Part shown: piece after piece, positions 11,696 to 23,190 of the stretch
Layout of the letters: every line of letters starts with the position of its first letter
Numbering within the stretch: the first letter of the stretch is position 1
NCBI GenBank assembly: GCA_029379385.1
Contig: CM055608.1
Coordinates: forward strand, 26,100,350-26,164,349
From: Quillaja saponaria
Taxonomy: Eukaryota > Streptophyta > Magnoliopsida > Fabales > Quillajaceae
Length of the DNA stretch: 64,000 nucleotides
Direction of reading: 5' to 3'
Notes under the pieces: generated by a model
Told to the model about the DNA's origin: nothing
Databases searched by the model: none
Seen by the model: only the letters and a program-made list of their open reading frames with translations
Translations under genes and position numbers: made by a program

Positions 11696-14029
11696 TTCTC
11701 TCTCTTTTCTCTTCTCTTAATTTATAGTTTATCAGAGACCTGCACTGGTTGTTGTAGGTGCGTAGTGTCCTTTTTTAACTCTACAAGTTAATTTATAGGG
11801 AATTTCTCAGGTTTAATCTGATTAATAATAATGGAATGAAATTAAATCAGGGAATCAATACGCTTAGCTACTAGCTCGCAGTGGTATCATTACAAGTTAG
11901 TTTATAGGACATTTCTCATGTTTGAATCTGTTTTGTATGATATACTTGATATTGTTATAATGTTCGAAATATTATTATTATTTTTTTATTGAGTCTTGTT
12001 ACAATGGATCCAATCTATCAATCGGTTATATATTGAAACTTGTTATCAGAAATATTATATGGGTAACAGTTTTTGAATCATTACAATACTTATAATAGAT
12101 AAATCTCTGTTAATAAAGATATTTAGTTATCTAATTTGTGGACAACTTTCTTGTCATTTTAAGGAGTAGAGCTCAAATCTGTATTTTTTTAGATAGAAGA
12201 GAAAACTCATATTGTAACACTAAATTTGATTTAAAAATTTCAATCTTATGTTTATGTTGTAAGTGCCTCTATTTATATTGTAATTACTGTTAGGTCAAAA
12301 TCTTCGTTAATAAATATAATGAGTTATCACTATTTCACGTAAGGTGGAAATCTCAATAGATAAAGATTGTTATTAGTTATCAATTTTAGCGAATTTCATT
12401 TCATTTTAAGTATTTTGAAACTTGTAAACATTTTCTTAATAGATATTAAAATTGCACCTTACATCATTTCATCTTGAAACAAATTTTTGTTCGGATTACT
12501 TAATCTTGGACATGATTAGAAATGAGTTACTTTTCCGGCAATCCACACTTGATATTTTTATACGAGCAGGTGTGGAATAAGTGTCCTTACATAGATATCT
12601 CATAATATAATAATTATTAAAATATCTTAAACATGAGACTTCACAACTCCAATACTTTTGTCTCAACCAATTGAATTATGACTTCATCCAAATAACTTTT
12701 ATTATTTACATATATAGCTTTATATACAATATATTGTATCTAAAAATTAATTTCTTATTAATGAGAGACAATAAAAAATTTGGAGGAAACTAGTTCCTAA
12801 AATTGAGAATTTTGGGCCCATGGTTTTTTATGCTAATTAATTGAGCTAGTTATCCAGGCAGTCTAAGTCAACCCCTTGCACAATTTCAGGCTGAAAGTTT
12901 CTCAAATAAGTAGGCTTGCATTTGAAATTTACCAGACCATAGTCAGTTTGAGCTGCCCGAGACGTCAGCCTTTTTTTTTTTTTTTTTTTTTAAATTTATT
13001 AATCATTAGAGACTATTATTTATAAAAATTTGTCTTATTTTTTATGTCAGAGATTTTTTTTTTCATGTCATCTTTTTATTTATTTTTATAATTTCAAAAA
13101 CATTGCATCTAATTGCTAATTAAAATTAATCAAAGAAAATAATGAAATAACATAAAATTACAACTTTCTTAATTGAACAAAAATGTCATGGTTTGTGTTA
13201 AAGTTTTCTTCCACTTTTTGCATTGCAGTTGGAATTGCTAACAACATTTCTTTTTTCTTTCTTTTTTTACTAATTTTGGTTTGGTTTCTCTATGCTTTTA
13301 TCATCTAGCAACTTTGAGAATTATTAATGAAGTTAATTTTCAAATTTTAGACTCTAAAGTTTGACTCCAAAATTTTACCTTTTTTTTTTTTTTTTTTTTT
13401 TTTTGTCTTTTATGTCAAATGTATTAAATAAGGAATTACTCTTTAGACTTTATTAATAAATTGTATCTGAAACTATGTCTTCTAGTATATATGTTTTAAG
13501 CTTGTAACCAATTTGAACATTCTAAAGAAAAAATTCGAAATTATGAATTAGGTTAAGCCTTGGAACGAACATGGTTCCTAATTTTTTTATTAATTATTAT
13601 TAATATTATATATAAGGATGTTTACTGAGATTAATTTTCTTATATGAAATAAGTAATCTACAATTTAACACCATATTAAACTACTCATCTCACTTTATTT
13701 TATCGCCTTGAGGTTCTTTAGTATTCCATATGTGTTGTTGTTAATTCCTATAAAGTATGAGTACTCAATACGCTTGCTTAACATTTCGATTATTTTTTAA
13801 TAGTTCACAAAAAATGTGAGTCCTTGATAATTTCCTACTCTACAAATAAATAGTTTTTTTTTTTTTTCATCAGCACATTCATGAGTTCAAAGTCAATATG
13901 ATCAAGAATAACACAAGAGTTGTTTTGAAAATGTATAGTTCTTTTCTAACATTTAATTTTTCCTATATTTAGCATGCTCTAGCTTAATTGAGGAACATAG
14001 AAAACATCATAAATGCTCTTAACACTTCA
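11696..14029. other. AT-rich intergenic stretch
   Basis: No gene seen. Contains poly-T runs at about 12971-12990 and 13380-13404 and general low-complexity sequence. Confidence 0.6.
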
Positions 14030-14129
14030 TGTTGAGAAATTTTGATGCTTTTGAGCAGTTTCGTTTCGTGTTGAGGAAGCTTGAAAATTTGGAGACAATT
14101 TTGTTTCTTGCCGAGGAACTTTTGAATTT

Positions 14130-14975
14130 AACTGCATGCAGTTTAAACTCTTGTTGATGTTCTTTTTTAGAACTATTGATAGTTTAGACTCATATCAAGG
14201 AGTGTTAGTATTTTTTATTTTTTTTTACTATTGAATCATCGACAGTTCAAACTCGTGTCAAGGAGTATTGGTTTTTTTTTTTTAGACCATTGACAATTTA
14301 AACTCGTATCAATGAGTATTTGTATTCTTTTTTTTTGTTTTGAATCATTGACAGTTTAAATTCATATCAAGGAGTATTCAAGTTTTTTTTTTTTTTTTGG
14401 AACCATTGATAGTTTAAACTTGTATTAAGGGGTATTCATGTTTTTTTTTTTTTTTTTTTTTACCATTGACAGTTTAAACTTGTACCGAGGAGTATTTGTT
14501 TTGCTTTTTTTTTTTTGGAAACCATTGATAATTAAACTAATATCAAGTAGTATTGGTGTTTTTTTTTTTTAGAACCATTGATAGTTTAAACTCTTATCAA
14601 GGAGTGTTAGTGTTCTTTTTTATTCTTTTTTTTAGAACAATTAATAGTTTAAACTATTATCAAGGAGTATAGATGTTCATTTTTTTTTTTTTAAGAACTA
14701 CTGATAGTTTGAATTTGTATCAACGAGTATTGGTATTCTTTTTTTTTGGAACCATGAAAAGTTTAAACTCATATCAAGGGGTATGGGTGTTCTTTTTTTT
14801 TTTTTTAACCATTAGCAGTTTAAACTTGTATCAAGAAGTTTGCTTGTTCAATTTTTTTTTTTTTGAACCATTGATAGTTTAAGCTCATATCAAGGAGTAT
14901 TGGTGTTTTTTTTTTTTTTGTTTAACCATTAATAGTTTGAACTCTTATTAAGAAATATTGGTCATCTTTGAGTCA
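14130..14975 (+). repeat. Degenerate minisatellite, about 60-bp unit with poly-T spacers
   Basis: About 14 imperfect copies of a unit of the form AACCATTGATAGTTTAAACT, then CATATCAAGGAGTATTGGTG, then a run of 8-20 T. Units vary at scattered positions and in T-run length. The array may extend back to about 14030 in a more decayed form. Open frames inside it, such as 14673-14882, simply translate the repeat. Confidence 0.85.
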
Positions 14976-15049
14976 ATGATTTTTTCAAGTTATGGGAAAC
15001 AACCAACTTGTTTCTCTACAACTTTCCACTTGTTTCATTGATTGAGTAT

Positions 15050-15400
15050 GGGAGGTTTGTAATTCCCATGGCTCGCTATGATTAACTCTATATCATGTGC
15101 TTGGGGTTGCAAGCTCTTCAAATGTTCGAGACTTGATTCTCTTAGTTAGTTTGGTACACATAAATGATTTTTGTGAAATTGGAATGGGAATGGAATGCAG
15201 ATGGAATAAAATGATCATTCCATTCTATTGTTTGATTGTGACAATGAGGAATAATAATTTCATTCTATTTACTAATTTTCTATACAGTTTTTAGACATGA
15301 AATAATATCAAAGTTATGTTAAAATGACAAAAAATCTCTCTATAGATAAAGTAATAAAAATTAAATATAATTTATGGAAAATATATATTTCTTAATCTTT
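15050..15400 (+). repeat. Segment duplicated at 16096-16440
   Basis: Starts GAGGTTTGTAATTCC-ATGGCTCGCTATG here and at 16096-16130, and runs through the same landmark words (CATGTGCT, GCAAGCTCTTCAAAT, ATGATTTTTGTG, TCCATTCTATTGTTT, TATAGATAAA). The duplicated piece includes the left part of a MITE plus its flank, so a chromosomal segment was copied rather than only the transposon. Confidence 0.75.
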
Positions 15401-15976
15401 AGTTATTTTTTTAAAATTATTTATTATTAATTCATTAATATTATTATTTATATTTATTTTATTATTTATTAGTATTAATATTTTAGTTTAAAATTACTTA
15501 ACTAATTTATTTACTTAACATTAATTAATTATTTATAATTATATTATTTACAATGATATGAAGGGTATTTTTGTCATTTAACTAAAATGAATTGATTTAT
15601 TATTATTTTTATATACAATTTTTATTTTATTTTTTTAATATGATATGAAAAGGTATATTTTTCATTTGACTAAATTAAATAATAAATATATATTTTATTT
15701 ATTTATGAATAACAATATTATTTTATTAATATTCAACTTTTTATTTTATGTGATAAAATGGTTTTTTTGTTATTTAACTGAACTAAACCAATTTCATTGA
15801 AGTAAGAATGAGCAATCCCACTCCCTAGGTGGGTTTGAGGATTCCTACTTCTATGGAATAAAATAGCTGGAATGAAATGAGTATTATAAGGCTAAAAACA
15901 TACCAAACGAAAGAATGTTCATTCTATGGAATCATACATGGAATGAAATGACCATTCTCGCATACCAAACTAGCCC
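15143..15976 (+). mobile_element. Tourist-like MITE, older copy
   Basis: Left end GTTAGTTTGGTACACATAA and right end CATACCAAACTAGCCC form terminal inverted repeats of the type GGGCTAGTTTGGTATGC. The interior is AT-rich and resembles, in inverted orientation, the element at 19193-20108. The target-site duplication is no longer clean. Confidence 0.65.
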
Positions 15977-16095
15977 AAGAGAGGGAGTTAGGTGTAAATT
16001 ATACACTAATTAGATTTGGTGTAATTATTGATTTAGTCCCTCATGATTATTCAAATTTTATTTTAGTCCTTAAAAAAAAATCAGTCATCAAACTG

Positions 16096-16440
16096 GAGGT
16101 TTGTAATTCCAATGGCTCGCTATGCATAACTTCATATCATGTGCTCAAGTTGCAAGCTCTTCAAATATTGGGGACTTAATTCCCTTAGCTAATTTGGTAA
16201 GCATGAATGATTTTTGTGGAATTGGAATAAGAAAAAGAATGGGAATTAAATTCAAATAGAATCATTCCATTCTATTGTTTCATTTCATTTATTAATTTTC
16301 TATGTAGTTTTTAGAAGTAAAATAATATCAAAATTATGCTTAAAATGACAAAAATATCCCTCTATAGATAAAATAACAAAATTTATATTATTTCAAAATG
16401 ACAAAAATATCCCTTTATAGATAAAGTAATAAAAATTAAA
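16096..16440 (+). repeat. Second copy of the 15050-15400 segment
   Basis: See the match described for 15050-15400. This copy contains the left part of the MITE only and ends without the right inverted repeat. Confidence 0.7.
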
Positions 16441-17795
16441 AATCTCTGAGAAATATGAATCTCCATTATTGACCGTGTAGTTTATTTTTCCCGTGATAGT
16501 GAGAATTGGAATGACAAAAGATTGGACCTTGATTTGATTGGCCACATGAAAAATTTGTTAATTGATGGATTTTATCTCTTCTGTGTGATTCGTCCATCGC
16601 ATGTGATTTTGTTGGTGGAAGCATCATCAACGACAAAAAAAGTGACAACTTTAGCAGAGACACCAATATCCTTTTTGGCTTGGTTATTCATGGCAGTCAT
16701 GAGATCCAATAGTATTGATGTAGAGACTGTTAAAGAAGAAAGAGATGAGAGATAGAGTGGTCTCACTAGGCGTGCCATAAATTTGTGAACAACAAATTCG
16801 TGCCTGAGAGTAACGGACAAGAAAGCATGTATAAAAATAATAATTGTATTATATTTATAAAATAGATGGTACAACCTCTAAATTAATATTCTTTAGTAGA
16901 AAAGAAAAAAATTCTCTGATTCAATCTCCTTGAAAACTTTACTTGATCTGAAGAGTATGTAGCTTGATCCCGGATGAATTGATAAACCTATTTTAAAACG
17001 ACGTTATGGGTGGTTGTTGAAAAAGGTCTTGTGATATCTGTGGGCATTGGGCTTGATCGCAGGAATTTATGGCTTACTTGAATCTCTGTTGTTTGAGAAA
17101 AAGAAGAAGGAAATTTCAAGAACTTTTATGCTTTGAGTTTTCTACCTAATCTGAAGGCTATGTAACTTAATCCTAGATGAATTGATGAACCTCTTTCAAA
17201 ACGATATTGTAGATGATCATTGAGAAAGGTTTTGTGATATCTGCGGGCACTGGGCTTGGTCACAGGGATTTGTGGCTTGCTTAAACTTCTGTTGTTTGAA
17301 GGAGAAAAGTAAAGGAGTTTCAAAAGCCTTTGTGCCTTGAGTTTTCTGTTTTCCTTCCATTGCCTATGTGAACCTATTTATAGGAGAAGGTTATGATAAA
17401 AAAGTTTGAGAATTTGAGGTAAATGTGGTGATTGAAGAATTTTTCTAATTTAAATGTAATTGGAGGTGATTAAATGAAATGTTGAGTAATTTAAAGTGAT
17501 TTGATTATGATTGGGGTGGATTTGATATGATTTGGCTAGGTGTTGATTCTCAATTTGTGTCTATTTTGTCAATTGACCAATTAGTGTCTAATTTGTCAAT
17601 TTGAATTTTGACTAATTAGTGTCTAATTTTCTAATTTATAATTTAACTAATTGACACTTAAATTGGCAAATTATTGTAATAGACAAAAATGTCAAATTTT
17701 GGTGTCTACAAATATTTTGTAATTTAACTAATTGACACTTAAATTGACCAATTATTTTAATAGACAAAAATATCAAAATTTTGTTATCTACAATT
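16441..17795 (-). mobile_element. LTR-like sequence with a 203-bp tandem duplication
   Basis: Two adjacent imperfect copies (about 16920-17125 and 17130-17330) share landmarks such as GTGATATCTG at 17031 and 17234, a period of 203 bases. On the minus strand a TATAAATA core lies near 17375-17382 (TCCTATAAATAGG), typical of a retroelement U3/R boundary. From 17560 the sequence repeats a TAATTTAACTAATTGACACTTAAATT motif in both orientations. No protein domain is recognised. Confidence 0.45.
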
Positions 17796-17799
17796 TGAC

Positions 17800-18400
17800 T
17801 AAAAAGCTGGGAGAGCTGAAAATTGCTTATTGCCTCTCCTCGGGGTCGGTTTATTTTCCTGGACTTTTATAATTGCTAGGGATGTCATATTGGATGTCAC
17901 TCCTTCCAAGGACTATCATCAACTAAAAGCTGTGTATGAGCATTTTTGAGTTGTTATACGGTAAACAATAACCTCTTCCTTGATTTAAAGGCAATGAGCT
18001 CATCTTGATTTGGTGACTTCGTGCATGAAGGTTTTCCTGCAATGTATTTATAATTGTCATTGAGAAAAGCCAAGCTCAACAAGAGACTCGTTAAATCTGT
18101 ATATGTAAAAATATCTTGCTAGTGATAATAATTAATAATATTTTAAACTTAACTAAGGTAAACTCTTGGTTTATCATTCACACTGTTCTAACAATTTAAT
18201 TTTGAGATTTGAGCTCAAATTGTATGTAGAGGAGGAACATTGTCCTTTTGCGGTTGTTACTTAACTTCCGTATATTTTGCTTTTTTGTATTAAGTTGCAT
18301 GCTAAATCACTTGAAACATTTATTAAACACTCAATAATAAGTATGACTCAGTTGATAGTGGACTTGAGTTTGAAAAAAATATATATATTTCTATCGGCCA
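17800..18400. repeat. Dispersed repeat shared with 42545-43100
   Basis: Collinear landmarks with 42545-43100 include AAAAGCTG, TATTGCCTCT, GGACTAT, AAAGGCAATGAGCT, TTTTCCTGCAA, CACTTGAAA, and the final CTCAAG/TTGAG region. Divergence is considerable. No open frame or known domain is seen. Confidence 0.65.
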
Positions 18401-19189
18401 TAGTCAAAGCCAATAATTAAGATCATAACATTTATACAAATACCAAATCATAAAACCATCTTCCAAACATCATTTATCACATATATGTGAATATTGTTTG
18501 TTAATAATAATCAATTTTTTACGACAGTAAGGAGGTAAATTTATATTAAAGTGGCGTACTAGCCACATAATGATTTCTACTTTTTTTTTTAATAAGGATA
18601 TTTGCATAAATTTAATATGCAATTAAACAATTTGAGAATATATTCATAATATTCAAGAATTATTTAGGTCATTTATGTGAAAATGTAGAATTCAGGGAGC
18701 TATATATAATTTTCTAGAATTATTAAGTGATTTAATGAGAATTTAAAATCCTGGGGTCTATGGGCAATTCCCGAAGTATTTAGGTAATTATTATGAAATG
18801 GGGTGTATTTGTTAAATTCAAAAGTTCTTGTGGTTATTATGTAAATTATTAAATTATTGGGCAAAATTAATAATTATGAAAATATATGGAACTAAAATGA
18901 AAAGTATATAAACATTTGGGCCAAATTTTTGGCAATTTATGTAAATATATAAATTTTTGAGCCATTTTCATAAAATATAGGGACCAAATAGAAAATTTAC
19001 AAATCTAGGCTAGATCTGGGCAAAGGCAGTCTAAGTATGGCAGATGGGTCTGGGTTGGACTTGCATTATCCTTATTGTGAACCTAATCTTTACGTTTTCC
19101 CAACCTCCATAATTAAATGACAATGATAAACTATTATCAAACACCTCCACTGACACCACCTAGCATCAGCATCCAATTCTCTGTAATTG
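18401..19189. other. AT-rich intergenic stretch
   Basis: Nothing recognisable beyond a phrase pattern (gggaccaaa, TTAGGTCATTTATG) common in decayed retroelement non-coding DNA. Confidence 0.5.
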
Positions 19190-19192
19190 TAA

Positions 19193-20108
19193 GGGCTAGT
19201 TTGGTATATAAGAATAGCTATTTTATTTTATGTATACTTTCATGGAATAAGCATTTTTTCATTTAGTATGTTTTTAGTCTCATAATATTTATTCTATTTG
19301 ACTATTTTATTTCATAAAAATAAGAATCTTCAAACTCACCTAAGAAAGTGAGATTGCTTATTCTTACTTCTATGAAATCGATTTAGTTCAATTAAACAAT
19401 AAAAAAAAATTATTTTATCATATAAAATAAAAAGTTAAATATTAATAAAATAATAATATTATACATAAATAAATAAAATATATTTATTATTTAATTTATG
19501 TGAATGATAAAAATACCCTTCATATCACATTAAATAATATAAAATCATATAAAATATATATATATAAAAGAATTTGTATAAAAATAATAATAAATCAATT
19601 TATTTTAGTCAAATAACAAAAATAGCCTTCATATCATAATAAATAATATAATTATAAATAAATAATTAATATTAAATAAATAAATTAGTTAAGTAATTTT
19701 AAACTAAAATATTAATATTAATATTAATAAATAATAAATATAAGAATAAGAATAAAAAAATATATAATTAACAATAAAATAAATAAAAGTAAGAAAAATA
19801 AATAAATAATATAAATTTTTGAAACATTTAATTAAAAAAAAATTAAGGAATATTATATATTTCATAAACTATGTTTCATTTTTATTACTTTATCTACTGA
19901 AGGATTTTTTAATTATTTTAGCATAATTTTTATATTATTTAATATCTAAAAACTATATAGAAAATAAATAATGGAATGATATGATTATTTTTCATTGATG
20001 TTACCAAACAATAGAATGGAATGATTATATCATTCTACCTGCATTCCATTTGCTGTCCCTTTCCCATTCTAATTCCGCAAAAATCATTGATGCGTATCAA
20101 ACTAGTTC
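19193..20108 (-). mobile_element. Tourist-like (PIF/Harbinger) MITE with TAA duplication
   Basis: Left end GGGCTAGTTTGGTATA and right end GCGTATCAAACTAGTTC are inverted repeats, flanked by TAA on both sides (19190-19192 and 20109-20111). A 3-bp TAA/TTA duplication is the signature of PIF/Harbinger elements. The 916-bp AT-rich interior has no transposase. The interior resembles the 15143-15976 element in inverted orientation. Confidence 0.8.
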
Positions 20109-20111
20109 TAA

Positions 20112-20358
20112 GTGAAAGAGGGCAAAGTCTTATTTCTTGGATACCCTCTCTATAATAGCCTCGATAGTGGCACCATGGACGAGCAATTCTCAACAATCAA
20201 TTAAGATGCAAGTAACCATAATGCTAGGAAGTCCATGGCTAAATTTTTGGTATTTTCATAGACAAAGATTGTATTTGAATATAAAGGTCCAACTAGAAAA
20301 TAGACACTTAACAATAATAAATGGAATGTAATAATTATATTTAAGGTCCACTCAGGAA
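20112..20358. other. Spacer between MITE and hAT-like element
   Basis: No gene or repeat recognised. Confidence 0.5.
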
Positions 20359-20359
20359 A

Positions 20360-21870
20360 GAACTAGTGGCAGGGCTAGCCCAGGCCATGGTCCGGGCTTA
20401 ATCTTTGAAAAAAAAAAAATTTACTGAACATACTTATAATTTTTTTTTTAGGTAGACTATTATGCCCCTAAATAATTTCCTAATTGATAAAGCCCAGCAC
20501 AAGTAAAAGGCTTTTATCAAAGAAAATATGTTCTCTCTTAAAATATGTTGTAAACTTAAAGATTCTTTCGGTTGTAATAAAAAAAAGTGTAAAATTAAGT
20601 AAACATTCTTTCGGTTGAGAATTGAGATCCTACCATTTAGTTATAAATTAAGTAAACATTTTAGAAGTGATGAATTTATGTGTGTGTATGTTTTTTTTTT
20701 ATGATAGTAGCTCATATATTTAGGATAGACTAGTCAGTCAATAGTCACTAGATCGGAATCATCATATGGTTTTGGTTACTTGCTAGGTTAAGAAAGCATT
20801 TCAATAAATTTTTTACTTTAGTTTCTTAGTTGAATTTTTTATTTTTTGTGCTTCAATAAAATATTGTCCTTGTAATATATAGGTTATATTATAAAATCAA
20901 AAACTATTGATTCATTTTTCAAGAAGAAAATTGTGAAGGATTTAGAGAGCAATATAAAGACTTCAACTCTGCCATGGTTGGAGGCAATCAAGTTGACGGA
21001 AATCGTAGTCTGGAGCATAGCAAACTAGCAGAGGCAAATCGTGGACTCATGGTTAAGACTTGAGAACCTGAGGTGAGGTCTAAATTTCAAAATTCACTAG
21101 TTAAATTGTTTGGAGCAAAGAATGATTAGATAATTGAGAATTGTGATCCTATCATTTGGTCATAAATTAAGTAAACATTTTAGAAGTGATGAATTCATGG
21201 GTGTTTTATTTTTTATTTTTTTTTATTTTATGATACTAGCTCATATATTTAGGATAGACTATTCATTAGATTAGAATCATCAAATGGTTTTGGTTACTTG
21301 CTAGTTTAGGATTTAGAGAGCAATATAGAGATTTCAACTCTGCCATCCATTATGCCACAATCTCTACCATTTATTCTTGCTTCAAATTGTGAGGCTCAAC
21401 CTTCTAAGATTCATAGAATTGAGATCATAGAAGAAGAAACTAATAAGAATCATTTGGAACGTGATACTAGAATTTGTAAGCAAATAAATGATTATGATGT
21501 CAATGAACGCCATGAAATTCAAAGGGCATACCTGATAGCTTAAACTTGGTCCATATCAACCAATTCTTTATGAGTATCTAACAAAAAAAATTAGCTGTCA
21601 TCTCTGAGATTTTCATGTGAATTAGTAAGATGAATGATAATTTTCTTAGAGATTGCTTATTTTTATATATTGAGAAGAAAATTTATGTTTAGATAAGAGG
21701 TATTATAAATGTCCAATTTTCTAGTGATGAGATCATAAATGAATTTGCATCTTATCTAATGTTAAATATAAAGTATTTTTATTTTCTTATTTTTCAAGGG
21801 TGACATATAAATATATATTTTTAATTACAATGTTGGCCCGGCCTACCTAAAACTCTTGGGTTCACTTATA
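20360..21870 (+). mobile_element. Defective hAT-like element (TTF/ZMYM1 type)
   Basis: A GC-rich edge (AGTGGCAGGGCTAGCCCAGGC, 20368-20388) resembles the AGTGGCGGAGC-type terminus common to plant hAT elements; near the other end, 21833-21850 reads GTTGGCCCGGCCTACCTA. Between them are the repeat shared with 4116-4490 (two partial copies, 20650-21020 and 21170-21350) and a relic of the N-terminal part of a TTF-domain transposase-like protein. The dimerisation domain and catalytic core are missing. Confidence 0.55.
21352..21590 (+). pseudogene. Relic of a TTF-type (ZMYM1-like) hAT protein
   Basis: The frame from 21352 reads KQINDYDVNERHEIQRAYLI, matching the block in plant TTF/ZMYM1-like hAT proteins where a (R)K-I-x-x-Y-x-x-N-x-R-x-x-I-x-R-A-Y-L motif is followed by GPYQP. 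The GPYQPILYEY part is present but in the next frame, from 21548, after a stop at 21541-21543. So the gene is broken by a frameshift. Only the N-terminal portion is present. Confidence 0.7.
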
Positions 21871-22187
21871 CCTCAATTATAACTGCATTCGGTGAGGTTC
21901 TTTTCATTAGTACTAAAATACTTGGTCGTGGAGCCGTTGAGGAAATGTTTAGCCACTGAGTTTCTAAAGGAGTGTGAAGGCTTGTCTTTGGCCAGTTGGT
22001 GATATAGTTTGTGGTGGCGTGATCGAGTTGATTCCAAGGCCAGAATTAGGATGAAAATCCAACAAAACTTGTTAACTTGTGGGCACAAGGTAAAGGTAGT
22101 ACAAAGTCATGAAAAGAGTTTTTGGATTTTCTTTTGATACAGGATTCTGAAATCCAAATCAAATGGATTTCACATGGACGGCGACAA
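21871..22187 (-). mobile_element. Probable internal retroelement sequence next to the LTR
   Basis: On the minus strand the LTR-like 22188-22577 is followed by TTGTCGCCGTCCATGTGAAA, which resembles the TTGGCGCCGTC-type primer-binding region that follows the 5' LTR in some plant Ty3/Gypsy elements. A 71-residue minus-strand open frame (21873-22088) has no recognised domain. Confidence 0.4.
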
Positions 22188-22577
22188 TGTTAAAATTAGA
22201 TTTGATCAACTGAGGTGTTCTCTATGTGACTAACCTGCAAAGGGGCAGTCTTGTGAAAACTCCCAAAGGGACGGTCCTGTGAAAACTCCGATGTCAAAGT
22301 CAAGTATTTGATTAGAGTATAGAAGCTGAAAAGATGTAAAAAAGAAGGTTTTAGATGACAATCTGATTTATCTTTGAGGTTTCAGCTCCTTTTATATAGA
22401 ATATCATTATCAATAGTATTGTGTCATGTTTCATAACATTAATTAGATAGTTATAACATACGTTACAATATTAATGAGATATTAATTGTGACAATTATAG
22501 TTTAGATCTGTTTGTTATACCTTGATCCGACCAGGTGTAATAATATTATTAGATTGATACAATTCTATATTATCACA
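22188..22577 (-). mobile_element. LTR-like repeat, copy 1 of 3
   Basis: Runs from TGTTAAAATTAG to TATCACA, so it has TG...CA ends. Related sequences lie at about 41470-41850 and 44454-44790. All three share ATTATTA near the 5' end and a TATA core on the minus strand (here TATATAAAAGGAG near 22392-22404). Flanking bases (GACAA and ACTTT) do not match, so this is not a simple solo LTR with intact duplication. It directly abuts the P450 remnant. Confidence 0.6.
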
Positions 22578-22875
22578 ACTTTTGCCATTTGGGAGTGGCA
22601 GGAGAGGGTGCCCTGGAATCTCGCTTGCAATGCAGGTTGTGCAAACCAATCTTGCTGCATTGGTTCAGTGTTTTGATTGGAAAGTTGTAGGAGACAATGA
22701 TACTGTTAACATGGAAAAGGGGACTGGGGCTAACTCTTTCAGAGCTCATCCTTTGATTTGTGTCCTAGTGCCTGGGCTTAACCCATTTCCATCAATCTGT
22801 AGAAGCAAGGAGACACAAGAAGGAGAGGTAAGGTTAATTTCTAATCCATCAACTTTTTTAAAAACCAAAACGTAA
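22578..22875 (+). pseudogene. CYP93-like P450, haem-loop and C-terminal remnant
   Basis: Open frame beginning [13 protein letters not shown], the haem-binding loop with its Cys ligand, followed by the L-helix ([20 protein letters not shown]), the RAHPL block and the C-terminal NPFPS, then about 26 non-homologous residues to a stop at 22873-22875. The first two-thirds of a P450 (anchor, I-helix, K-helix) are absent, and the similarity begins exactly at the LTR edge. It most resembles the complete gene at 7185-8848. This is a truncated gene copy, not a functional enzyme. Confidence 0.85.
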
Positions 22876-23190
22876 GTGCTAATTTTAAGTATTCATGTAT
22901 ATCAGCTTTTTTTATTCTTGATACATAAGCAAATGTAGTCCGTTCTATGGACAAAGAAGACCAATGGTGCAAAAATGATGTGTGTTATTAGTGAATTACT
23001 TTTATTAGGAAGAGCAAAGGGTAACAATTACTCATTTGATTTAGACTTGTATTCTCTTATGCCATATTCTTTTTCTAATAAATTTTTTAACTTTGCTTCC
23101 TAAATTACAATGACATGAGCACACAAGACAAAACAAACATTTAGAATCCAGAAGCTGCCATGTCGTTTGGAGAAGCATAAACGGCAGTTT

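Noticed and set aside
14673..14882. 69-codon frame with repeated SLNLYQ words
   Set aside because: It is only a translation of the minisatellite.
16466..16874. Minus-strand frames with hydrophobic N-termini (66 and 100 codons)
   Set aside because: They overlap each other in different frames inside LTR-like sequence and match no family; the signal-like starts are probably chance.
22183..22582. Simple solo LTR with intact target duplication
   Set aside because: The five bases on each side (GACAA and ACTTT) do not match, so the junction is not a clean insertion.
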